DNA of 7,170 nt from DATGQT01 sp033720695 (GTDB lineage Bacteria > Bacteroidota > Rhodothermia > Rhodothermales > Rubricoccaceae): positions 1-7,170 of the forward strand of contig JAWWCA010000184.1 of NCBI GenBank assembly GCA_033720695.1, in the 5' to 3' direction. The number at the start of each line of letters is the position of its first letter. Positions within the stretch are counted from its first letter, which is position 1. A model generated the notes under the pieces. That model saw nothing but the letters and a program-made list of their open reading frames with translations. It was not told the DNA's origin and ran no database searches. Shown piece by piece: positions 1-5,729 of the stretch. A program made the position numbers and the translations under genes.

Positions 1-35
1 CCGCCCCCCGGGGGGCCTGTCTTCGTGCTCCTCCA

Positions 36-49
36 CCCCCCCCCCCCCC
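36..49. repeat. Poly-C run (14 C)
   Basis: An uninterrupted run of 14 C residues in a gene-free stretch at the left edge of the window. It follows a CCCCCCGGGGGG block at 4-15. Nothing in positions 1-126 reads as a credible gene on either strand. The run could be a genuine simple repeat or a base-calling/assembly error next to the longer G run. Confidence 0.8.
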
Positions 50-50
50 T

Positions 51-79
51 CGCGGGGGGCCCGCGTTGGGGGCGTTTTT
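51..79 (+). terminator. Weak terminator-like hairpin with T run
   Basis: CGCGGG (51-56) and CCCGCG (60-65) form a perfect 6-bp stem with a GGG loop. Five T residues follow at 75-79, but nine bases separate stem and T run, which is poor for an intrinsic terminator. It could end a plus-strand gene lying left of the window. It is in the wrong orientation to end the minus-strand gene at 127-678. Confidence 0.15.
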
Positions 80-90
80 ACCGCTGGGGG

Positions 91-126
<36 letters not shown>

Positions 127-678
127 CTACCACCGGCACGCGCTGCCGCAGGTGTAGAGGCGGGAGAGCACGGCGGGGTCGGCGTCGAGGCCCAGCGGGG
201 TCACGCGGACGGTGACCTTCTTCAGCTTCGTCGCGGTGGCGGACGGCGTCTCGCTGTCCGACTCCTGCACGTAGCCGACGACGGTCTCGACGCGGAGGCG
301 GAGGTTGCCGTCGGGGAGGGGGCGCACGCGCTCGAACACGCGGCCGTCGAGGTCGTCGAGGTCGTCGACGCCGCCGGCCTCGAGGGGGAGGTGCAACGCG
401 CGCCGGAGGCCGAGGCTGTCGAACCGGGCCGTGAGCCCGGTGGGGAGGACGGGGATCCGCGTGAGGCCGATCGGGCTCGGCACGAAGCCGTTCCGGGTGG
501 CCTCGTCGAACGGCAGCGCCGCGAGCGCGTCGAGGTGGTCGTCCGCCGCCTGCAGCGTGGCGCGGTCCACGTCCGACTCGATGCGCTCGGTCTGGACGTG
601 GAGGCTCTGGCGCTGCTGGTGCAGCGAGAGCATCATCACGAGGCTGAGCGCGATAAAGGCGAGAAGGGTCTGAGGCAT
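127..678 (-). CDS. Pseudopilin-like single-pass membrane protein (MshD/PilV-like)
   Basis: Encodes 183 residues from the ATG at 678-676 to TAG at 129-127. The N-terminus, MPQTLLAFIALSLVMMLSL, is one hydrophobic segment (about residues 4-19) followed by a polar, probably helical stretch to about residue 56, as in the N-terminal helix of type IV pilins. Further pilin-like signs are FDEAT (57-61), VDDLDDLDG (104-112) and two strand-like stretches: LRLRVETVVGYV (126-137) and a TKLKK-VTVRV segment (150-159), the pattern of minor pilins such as MshD. The classical GFTLxE prepilin cleavage motif is absent, so it is unlikely to be processed like a standard prepilin. The C-terminus YTCGSACRW has two cysteines that could form a disulfide outside the membrane. 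Upstream in-frame ATGs exist but would put a polar extension before the membrane segment, so this start is preferred. The family call is from remembered patterns, not a search. It probably continues into further minus-strand genes beyond the left edge. Confidence 0.6.
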   Translation of the reverse strand: MPQTLLAFIALSLVMMLSLHQQRQSLHVQTERIESDVDRATLQAADDHLDALAALPFDEATRNGFVPSPIGLTRIPVLPTGLTARFDSLGLRRALHLPLEAGGVDDLDDLDGRVFERVRPLPDGNLRLRVETVVGYVQESDSETPSATATKLKKVTVRVTPLGLDADPAVLSRLYTCGSACRW

Positions 679-819
679 GGGGGATCGCGTTGCGTTCGGC
701 CCAATCCCCCTGACAGGGCTGTGCCACGGGCTTGCCGGCGCGATCTCTCGGCCCATCGGGTCGGGAATTCGAGACGCTGAGCGCGGCCGATCGCAGGTCC
801 CCCGGGTCCGTCTCACGTG

Positions 820-839
820 GAGCGTCGGCGCCGGCGCTC
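820..839. repeat. GC-rich 20-bp palindrome in divergent gap
   Basis: GAGCGTCGGCGCCGGCGCTC is palindromic apart from one pair (T825 against G834, which would be a G-U pair in RNA). It lies between the divergent pseudopilin-like and helicase genes, 100 bp upstream of the helicase -7 box, so it could be an operator or a hairpin in a leader. In DNA this GC-rich, chance palindromes are fairly common. Apart from this and the promoter, the gap 679-971 shows only a short dyad, CCCTGACAGGG (708-718), and no convincing promoter for the minus-strand gene. Confidence 0.35.
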
Positions 840-938
840 GGATAGACCGCGCCGCGGGAATCGGCCCTGGACAGACGGCTCTCCCAAACCCGGCCTCACG
901 AACGGTCGGAGCCGCGGCTTCCCCGTCGCCCTCGGGGT

Positions 939-946
939 TATGTTTG
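939..946 (+). promoter_or_regulatory. Bacteroidota-type -7 promoter box of the helicase gene
   Basis: TATGTTTG matches the TAnnTTTG -7 consensus of the Bacteroidota housekeeping sigma factor at every fixed position. It is the one AT-rich island in an otherwise GC-rich gap. It lies 25 bp before the ATG at 972, implying a start site near 950-955 and a leader of only about 20 nt. No clear TTG -33 box is visible about 20 bp further upstream (only a CTTCC stretch), so the second element is weak or absent. Confidence 0.55.
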
Positions 947-971
947 CGCGACCCCCGGACCCGCCTGCCCG

Positions 972-3392
972 ATGCGCACCTTCGCCCTCCCGCCCGCCGA
1001 CCCGCCGACCGCCCAGGAGCCGCAGGGGCCCACGAAGGCCGACCTGGAGGAGGCCGAGGCCCTCATCGCCGGGCTCAACGAGGCCCAGGCCGAGGCGGCG
1101 CGGACGACGGAGGGGCCCGTCATGATCGTGGCCGGGCCGGGGAGCGGGAAGACGCGCACGCTCACGCACCGGATCGCCTACCTCCTCGCCGCCCGGAAGG
1201 CGTGGCCGAGCCAGATCCTCGCCCTCACCTTCACCAACAAGGCCGCGCGCGAAATGCGCGAGCGCGTCGTCAAGCTCGTCGGCCCCGACGCGGCCAAGGG
1301 GCTCTGGATGGGCACCTTCCACTCGACCTTCGCCCGCCTCCTCCGGCGCGAGGCCGAGGCCATCGGGTTCTCGAAGGACTTCTCGATCTACGACACCGAC
1401 GACACCGAGCGCCTCCTCAAGACGCTCATGGCGCGGTTCGACGTCGACCCGAAGAAGGTGACGCCGCGGGCGGTGCGGAGCCGGATCTCCGGGGCCAAGA
1501 ACCAGATGGTCCCGCCCGAGGAGTACGTCCGCCTCGCGGCCGACCCCTTCGAGGAGGCCGTCGCCAAGCTCTACGGGCCCTACAACGAGGCGCTGCGGCG
1601 GGCGAACGCGATGGACTTCGACGACCTCCTCGCCTGGCCCATCCGCCTCTTCGAAGGGCACCCCGACGTCCTCGCGCGCTACCAGGGCCGGTGGCAGTAC
1701 CTCCACATCGACGAGTACCAGGACACGAACCGCGCGCAGTACCTCCTCGCCAAGATGCTCGCGGCCAAGCACCGCAACCTCTGCGTCGTCGGCGACGACG
1801 CCCAGAGCATCTACGCCTTCCGCGGGGCCGACATCCAGAACATCCTCTCGTTCCAGAAGGACTACCCCGAGGCGAAGACCGTCCGGCTGGAGCAGAACTA
1901 CCGCTCCACGCAGCGCATCCTCCGCCTCGCCGACGCCATCATCAAGAACAACAAGGGGCAGCTCGACAAGAGCCTCTGGACCGACAACGCCGAGGGCGAC
2001 CACGTCGTGGTGATGGAGGCGCTCTCCGAGCGCGACGAGGCGCAGAAGATCGAGCGGACCGTCCGCGACCTCGGCCTCCGCGCGGGCTACGGCTACCGCG
2101 ACTTCGCCGTGCTCTATCGCACGAACGCCCAGAGCCGCTCCATCGAGGAGGCCCTCCGGCGCGGCGGCATCCCGTACCGGATCGTTGGGGGGACGAGCTT
2201 CTACCAGCGCAAAGAGATCAAGGACGCGCTCGCCTACCTCCGCCTCGTCGTCAACCCCCACGACGAGGCCTCGCTGCTGAGGGCCATCAACACGCCCACG
2301 CGCGGGATCGGCGCCAAGACCCTCGAGAGGCTGCGGCGCTACGCCACCGAGCACGGGCTGGGGCTGTGGCAGGCGCTCCAGGAGCCGAAGGACGCCGGCC
2401 TCTCCGGCCGCGCCGCGAACGCCGTCGAGGGGTTCGCCTTCACGATCGCGCACCACGCCTCCAAGGCCGAGCGCCTCCCCGCCGACGAGCTGGCACGCGA
2501 CCTCGTCCAGGCCAGCGGCCTCCTCAAGGCGCTCCGCGACGAGAACACGCCCGAGGCGCTCGTCCGCCTCGAAAACGTCCACGAGCTGCTCAACGCCGTG
2601 GCCGAGTTCGTGCAGGCGGCCGGCGAGGGGGGCACGCTCTCGGCCTTCCTCCAGGAGGTCTCCCTCGTCGCCGACGTAGACAGCCTCCAGGGCGACGAGA
2701 ACCGCGTCACGCTCATGACGCTCCACGCCTCGAAGGGGCTCGAGTTCAAGGTGGTCTTCGTGGCCGGGCTGGAGGAGGGGCTCTTCCCGCTCTCCGTCGC
2801 GGCGCAGGACCCCAAGGAACTGGAGGAGGAGCGGCGGCTGTTCTACGTCGGCGTGACGCGGGCCGAGGAGGCGCTCTTCCTCTCGTACGCGCGGAGCCGG
2901 TACCGCTACGGCGAGAGCCAGGGGGCCGTCCGCAGCCGGTTCCTCGACGAGATCGAGGCCGAGGACGTGGTGCGCACCGAGAGCGGGCGGCAGTTCGAGG
3001 CTCGGCCCGGCCGCTTCACGCTCGACGACGACGGGTTCGGCCGCGGCACCGGCCGCGCCGGCAAGCCGAAGGGGCGGCGGACGTCGGAGTACAGCCAACT
3101 CGACCCCCACTACTACCGGCAGTCGCTCCGGCCGGACGCCGCGAAGCCCACCCGGCGCACCGTCCGCCGCGACGACGGCCGGACGGTCGAGTACGACGAG
3201 GGCGTGGACGAGGCGGCCGCGGGCGGCGCCGGCGTGGTGCCGGGCGTGCGCGTGCGCCACGCCTCGTTCGGCTCCGGCAAGGTGATCGCCGTCGAGGGCG
3301 CCGGCGACCGGGCCACGGCGACGGTCTTCTTCAAGGACGTGGGCCAGAAGAAGCTGAAGCTGAAGTTCGCCCGGCTCCAGGTCTTGGGCTGA
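972..3392 (+). CDS. pcrA: ATP-dependent DNA helicase, UvrD/PcrA type
   Basis: A complete 806-residue superfamily 1A helicase that unwinds DNA 3'-5' in nucleotide excision and mismatch repair and in clearing replication/transcription conflicts; it acts in the cytoplasm. All core motifs are present in order: Q motif LNEAQAEA (35-42), Walker A GPGSGKT (55-61), Walker B DEYQDT (247-252), motif III GDDAQSIYAFRGA (274-286), motif IV QNYRST (308-313), motif V TLHASKGLEF (583-592) and motif VI YVGVTRAEEA (625-634). After a charged, poorly conserved linker (about 650-750), residues 758-806 (GVRVRHASFGSGKV onward) match the C-terminal Tudor-like domain by which PcrA/UvrD bind RNA polymerase. The length suits the family, slightly above the 720-750 usual. 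About 30 residues precede the Q motif, but the ATG at 972 has the CCCG-ATG context of neighbouring genes and lies just after the -7 box, so it is favoured. PcrA and UvrD cannot be separated by motifs alone; RecB and Rep are less likely given the C-terminal domain. Confidence 0.95.
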   Translation: MRTFALPPADPPTAQEPQGPTKADLEEAEALIAGLNEAQAEAARTTEGPVMIVAGPGSGKTRTLTHRIAYLLAARKAWPSQILALTFTNKAAREMRERVVKLVGPDAAKGLWMGTFHSTFARLLRREAEAIGFSKDFSIYDTDDTERLLKTLMARFDVDPKKVTPRAVRSRISGAKNQMVPPEEYVRLAADPFEEAVAKLYGPYNEALRRANAMDFDDLLAWPIRLFEGHPDVLARYQGRWQYLHIDEYQDTNRAQYLLAKMLAAKHRNLCVVGDDAQSIYAFRGADIQNILSFQKDYPEAKTVRLEQNYRSTQRILRLADAIIKNNKGQLDKSLWTDNAEGDHVVVMEALSERDEAQKIERTVRDLGLRAGYGYRDFAVLYRTNAQSRSIEEALRRGGIPYRIVGGTSFYQRKEIKDALAYLRLVVNPHDEASLLRAINTPTRGIGAKTLERLRRYATEHGLGLWQALQEPKDAGLSGRAANAVEGFAFTIAHHASKAERLPADELARDLVQASGLLKALRDENTPEALVRLENVHELLNAVAEFVQAAGEGGTLSAFLQEVSLVADVDSLQGDENRVTLMTLHASKGLEFKVVFVAGLEEGLFPLSVAAQDPKELEEERRLFYVGVTRAEEALFLSYARSRYRYGESQGAVRSRFLDEIEAEDVVRTESGRQFEARPGRFTLDDDGFGRGTGRAGKPKGRRTSEYSQLDPHYYRQSLRPDAAKPTRRTVRRDDGRTVEYDEGVDEAAAGGAGVVPGVRVRHASFGSGKVIAVEGAGDRATATVFFKDVGQKKLKLKFARLQVLG

Positions 3393-3430
3393 GCCGGCGT
3401 GGGCGAGCCCTCAAGGGGATTTCAGAGAAC

Positions 3431-3487
3431 ATGACGGCGGGGACGCGTAAGAAGGGGTGCCCTTCTCATGCGTCCCCTCCCCGATGA
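3431..3487 (+). CDS. Possible 18-codon leader peptide overlapping the DUF4235 start
   Basis: An ATG at 3431 opens an 18-codon frame, MTAGTRKKGCPSHASPPR, whose TGA (3485-3487) overlaps the downstream ATG (3484-3486) as ATGA. It spans the whole 3439-3477 hairpin, so a ribosome reading it would open the stem and finish on the next start codon, the arrangement of translational coupling. There is no direct evidence that it is translated; short frames are frequent in this DNA, and its start lacks the C-rich context of the neighbouring genes. Confidence 0.2.
   Translation: MTAGTRKKGCPSHASPPR
3439..3477 (+). repeat. Long near-perfect hairpin between helicase and DUF4235 genes
   Basis: Arms 3439-3456 and 3460-3477 pair over 18 positions with one mismatch (A3449/C3467), one G-U pair (G3447/T3469) and a 3-nt GTG loop. 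The outer stem is GGGGACGC/GCGTCCCC and the inner stem AGAAGGG/CCCTTCT. There is no T run after it, so it is not a standard intrinsic terminator, though it could stall or protect the 3' end of the helicase mRNA. It ends six bases before the DUF4235 ATG and could modulate that start. A REP-like dispersed palindrome is another possibility. Confidence 0.75.
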
Positions 3488-3750
3488 AGATCTCCGACGA
3501 GACCACCTGGAAAGCCGTCACGTTCGCCGCCGCCGCCGGAGCGGCCTTCGCCACGCGCTTCGTCCTCAAGCACGGGTGGCGCACCGCCACCGGCAAGGAG
3601 CCGCCCGCCAACCCCGCCTCCGCGGACACGGCGTGGAGCGAGGCATTGACGTGGACCGTCGCCTCCAGCCTCGTCGTGGGGGTCGCCCGGCTCGTGGCAA
3701 AGCGGCAGGCCGGGCTGCTGAAGCGGGGAGAGGTTCCCGCGCTGATGTAA
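3484..3750 (+). CDS. DUF4235-like small membrane protein
   Basis: Encodes 88 residues starting MKISDETTWKAVTFAAAAG. Two hydrophobic segments (about residues 9-24, alanine-rich, and 54-68, TWTVASSLVVGVARL) flank a conserved-looking loop KHGWRTATGKEPPANPASADTAW. The order of a W-K helix, W(R)xxTGxxPP, an N/D-P-rich turn, a W-x-E-A/V-L motif and a second helix ending with positively charged residues matches the DUF4235 family of small integral membrane proteins, best known from actinobacteria. Function is unknown. The ATG at 3484 is preferred over an in-frame GTG at 3457 because that GTG is the loop of the hairpin and would add MPFSCVPSP, whereas 3484 has the C-rich context shared by other genes here. 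It sits 91 bp after the helicase and 57 bp before the transglycosylase; no separate promoter is visible. Confidence 0.8.
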   Translation: MKISDETTWKAVTFAAAAGAAFATRFVLKHGWRTATGKEPPANPASADTAWSEALTWTVASSLVVGVARLVAKRQAGLLKRGEVPALM

Positions 3751-3752
3751 TC

Positions 3753-3775
3753 GGGGCTGGCCCTGCTGCCACCCC
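3753..3775 (+). other. Short GC hairpin after the DUF4235 gene
   Basis: GGGG (3753-3756) and TGGC (3758-3761) pair with GCCA (3768-3771) and CCCC (3772-3775) around a CCTGCT loop, with one bulged C. It begins two bases after the TAA. No T run follows, so terminator activity is doubtful. The rest of the gap to 3807 is pyrimidine-rich with no promoter-like box. Confidence 0.3.
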
Positions 3776-3807
3776 CTGGAGCCCGCCCCGTCTCATCCTC
3801 CGTCCCG

Positions 3808-5307
3808 ATGTCCCGTCCCAAGCTCAAGAAGCGCTACTTCGCCCTCTTCCTCCTCCTGTTCGTCATCCCGGGCCTCCTCCTCGCGTCCTGGGTCACGAGC
3901 CGCGCCCCGACCCGCGTCGACATCTACCCCCCGCCCATCGACCGGGACCTCGCCGCCATCGTCGAGCGCGACACGATCGTGGCCCTGACGAGCTTCAACT
4001 CGACGTCGTACTTCCTCTACCGCGGGCAGGCCCTCGGCTACGAGTACGAGCTGCTGGAGGATTTCGCCGAGGACGCCGGCGTGGTCCTCCAGATGCGGGT
4101 CGTCCCGCGCGACAGCCTCCTCGTCTACCTCAACCGGGGCGAGGGCGACATCGCCGCGGCGCGGATCGTGCCGACGGAGCAGGACACGGCCAACTTCGCC
4201 TACTCGGCCGAGCTCTACCGCACGCGCCCCTCCCTCGTCCAGCGCGAGGGCTCCCCCGAGGAGGCGGGGCTCCCCGCCGACTCCCTGCTCCCGATCCCCG
4301 CCGACCCCATTGAGGTCAACGTCCGCCCCATCGAGCGCCCCGCCGACCTCGCCGGCGAGTCGGTGTACCTCCCATCGGGGTCCCCCTACGTGGGGCGCCT
4401 CCTCGAGATCGAGGACCAGGTCACGGGCGACATCCGCGTCGTGCAGCTCGACACGACGAGCGAGCACCTCATCCGCGAGGTGGCCCTCGCGCGCGTCCCG
4501 TTCACGGTGGCGCAGGAGAACGTGGCCGAGCTCGAGCGCAGCTACTACACCAACCTCGCCGTGGCGCCGGCCATCGGGAACGAGCACCCCGTGACGTGGG
4601 CCGTCCGGAAGAACGCGCCCGAGCTCCAGTGGGCGCTCAACCAGTGGATCGCGGAGAACCGGGAGTCGGCGCGCTGGAACCAGCTCTACGAGAAGTACTA
4701 CGTGGACCGCCGCGGGTACCGCGAGCGGGTGACGAGCGAGTACCTCACCGCCGAGACCGGGACGCTCTCCGACTGGGACGAGCTGCTCCAGCGCTACGCC
4801 AGCGAGGCCGGGTGGGACTGGCGGCTCCTCGCGGCGCAGACCTACCAGGAGTCCCGGTTCCGGCCGCGCGCCACCTCGTGGGCCGGGGCCATGGGGCTCC
4901 TCCAGATCATGCCCGGGACCGCCCGCGACCTCGGCATCTCGGACCCCTACGACCCCGACGAGAACGTGGACGGGGCCGTCCGCTACCTCCAGTGGCTGGA
5001 GGAGAACTACTGGGCGGACGAGATCGCCGATCCCCAGGAGCGGCTGAAGTTCATCCTCGCCTCCTACAACGCCGGCGCCGGCCACGTCATGGACGCCCAG
5101 CGCCTCGCGGAGAAGTACGGGGACGACCCGAAGGTGTGGGAGGACGTCGCGTTCTGGCTCCTCCGCCTCAGCGAGGCCGAGTGGTACCAGGACCCCATCG
5201 TCCGCCACGGCTACTGCCGCGGGCTGGAGCCCGTCGAGTACGTGTCCCGCATCCTCGAGCGCTTCGAGCACTACCGCCAGTTCGTCCCGTCTGCACCGGA
5301 GGCCTGA
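3808..5307 (+). CDS. mltF: MltF-like membrane-bound lytic murein transglycosylase
   Basis: A 499-residue envelope protein predicted to cleave the MurNAc-GlcNAc bond of peptidoglycan with formation of 1,6-anhydro-MurNAc. Residues 1-9 are basic (MSRPKLKKR), and 10-28 form one hydrophobic segment without a lipobox or clear signal peptidase site, so it is probably anchored by its N-terminus facing the periplasm. Residues about 52-300 resemble a family 3 solute-binding domain (ALTSFNSTSYFLYRGQALGY, then YEYELLEDFAEDAG), which in MltF regulates the enzyme by binding muropeptides. Residues about 325-445 are the SLT domain: catalytic Glu348 in QESRF, GAMGLLQIMP (360-369) and ASYNAGAG (418-425). A C-terminal helical tail with RHGYCRG and YVSRILERFEHY follows. 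Length is close to E. coli MltF (about 500). The start has the CCCG-ATG context and puts the basic residues directly before the membrane segment. The assignment to MltF rather than another SLT enzyme rests on the two-domain order. Confidence 0.88.
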   Translation: MSRPKLKKRYFALFLLLFVIPGLLLASWVTSRAPTRVDIYPPPIDRDLAAIVERDTIVALTSFNSTSYFLYRGQALGYEYELLEDFAEDAGVVLQMRVVPRDSLLVYLNRGEGDIAAARIVPTEQDTANFAYSAELYRTRPSLVQREGSPEEAGLPADSLLPIPADPIEVNVRPIERPADLAGESVYLPSGSPYVGRLLEIEDQVTGDIRVVQLDTTSEHLIREVALARVPFTVAQENVAELERSYYTNLAVAPAIGNEHPVTWAVRKNAPELQWALNQWIAENRESARWNQLYEKYYVDRRGYRERVTSEYLTAETGTLSDWDELLQRYASEAGWDWRLLAAQTYQESRFRPRATSWAGAMGLLQIMPGTARDLGISDPYDPDENVDGAVRYLQWLEENYWADEIADPQERLKFILASYNAGAGHVMDAQRLAEKYGDDPKVWEDVAFWLLRLSEAEWYQDPIVRHGYCRGLEPVEYVSRILERFEHYRQFVPSAPEA

Positions 5308-5348
5308 CCGGGGGCACGTCGGGGGAGGCGGGTGCACCGGGAATGGGC

Positions 5349-5378
5349 TTTTTTTTCGCGTCCCGGGCGCTACCTTGG
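5349..5378 (+). promoter_or_regulatory. Likely promoter of the small antitoxin-like gene
   Basis: An eight-T run (5349-5356) and TACCTTGG (5371-5378) resemble the -33 and -7 elements of Bacteroidota promoters; the -7 box differs from TAnnTTTG only at one fixed position. Spacing from the first T's to the TA is about 18 bp. The predicted start near 5385 gives a leader of about 50 nt before the ATG at 5435. The T run might instead belong to a terminator after the transglycosylase gene, but no proper stem precedes it (only GGTGCACC at 5331-5338). Confidence 0.45.
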
Positions 5379-5434
5379 CCGTCCCTCCCTCTGACCGACC
5401 GCTCCGCCCCCGAGGCGCGCAACCTCCGCCCACT

Positions 5435-5665
5435 ATGCCGAAGGATACCCCCCCGCGCGCGCGGGATCTCACCCCCGACGTCCTCGGCGACGCCATCAAA
5501 GAGGCGGTCGCCGAGGCGCTCCACGAACAGCGCGAGCTGATCCAGGAGATCGTCGAGGACGCGCTCCAGGAGATGGCCCTCGCCGAGGCGCTCCGCGAGA
5601 TCGAGATGCACGAACGGCGGTTCGGGCAGCGCCCCGGCTTCGTCCAGGTCGAGGGCGAGGCCTAG
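5435..5665 (+). CDS. Small acidic helical protein, antitoxin-like, unrecognised
   Basis: Encodes 76 residues from ATG (5435) to TAG. After a short proline/arginine-rich start (MPKDTPPRARDLTPD), residues 16-61 are one predicted long amphipathic helix rich in Glu, Ala and Leu (AIKEAVAEALHEQRELIQEI and EDALQEMALAEALREIE). The tail is RRFGQRPGFVQVEGEA. The helix pattern 'RELIxEIVEDALxEMALAEAL' is like small antitoxins that partner RelE/ParE or PIN toxins, but no toxin gene adjoins: the next gene is a solute-binding lipoprotein 64 bp downstream. It has no DNA-binding motif I can see, no membrane segment and no cysteine. It could equally be an unrelated coiled-coil protein. Codon use (nearly all G/C third positions), a likely promoter and a helix-compatible sequence support it being real; the function is a guess. 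Confidence 0.7.
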   Translation: MPKDTPPRARDLTPDVLGDAIKEAVAEALHEQRELIQEIVEDALQEMALAEALREIEMHERRFGQRPGFVQVEGEA

Positions 5666-5706
5666 GACGCGCACCGGAACGCGCACGCGCAGGCGCGGTA
5701 GAGGGC

Positions 5707-5729
5707 GCCCCGCCCGCCCCGCCCCGCCC
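5707..5729 (-). repeat. G-quadruplex-capable tract abutting a GTG start codon
   Basis: On the plus strand this is five units of G followed by three or four C. On the minus strand it reads as five runs of three or four G separated by single C residues, the canonical G-quadruplex pattern with 1-nt loops. It ends directly at the GTG start at 5730, so it occupies the whole ribosome-binding region; the mRNA carries the C-rich form. A small dispersed repeat, ACGCGCAC, precedes it at 5667-5674 and 5680-5687. Confidence 0.6.

Noticed and set aside
679..938. Promoter for the minus-strand pseudopilin-like gene
   Set aside because: I looked for CAAAnnTA (the reverse of TAnnTTTG) and found no match; only CAAACCCG near 886, which lacks the TA.
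813..3260. Very long minus-strand open frame (815 codons) opposite the helicase
   Set aside because: It is antisense to a helicase with all motifs intact; its Leu/Val/Gly/Arg/Glu-rich low-complexity translation is what GC-rich third positions produce on the opposite strand.
3457..3486. GTG at 3457 as start of the DUF4235 gene
   Set aside because: It lies in the hairpin loop and adds residues not expected of the family; the ATG at 3484 has the context of the other starts.
677..3487. Plus-strand open frame of 936 codons overlapping the helicase in another frame
   Set aside because: Arg/Pro/Gly-rich translation without any domain; an out-of-frame shadow of the helicase. Only its last 19 codons, past the helicase stop, were considered separately as a possible leader peptide.
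5349..5356. Eight-T run as an intrinsic terminator of mltF
   Set aside because: No stable stem lies directly upstream (only an 8-bp self-complementary GGTGCACC further away); its spacing to TACCTTGG fits a promoter better.
3793..5499. Minus-strand open frame of 568 codons opposite mltF
   Set aside because: Shadow of a well-supported lytic transglycosylase gene; no recognisable motif.
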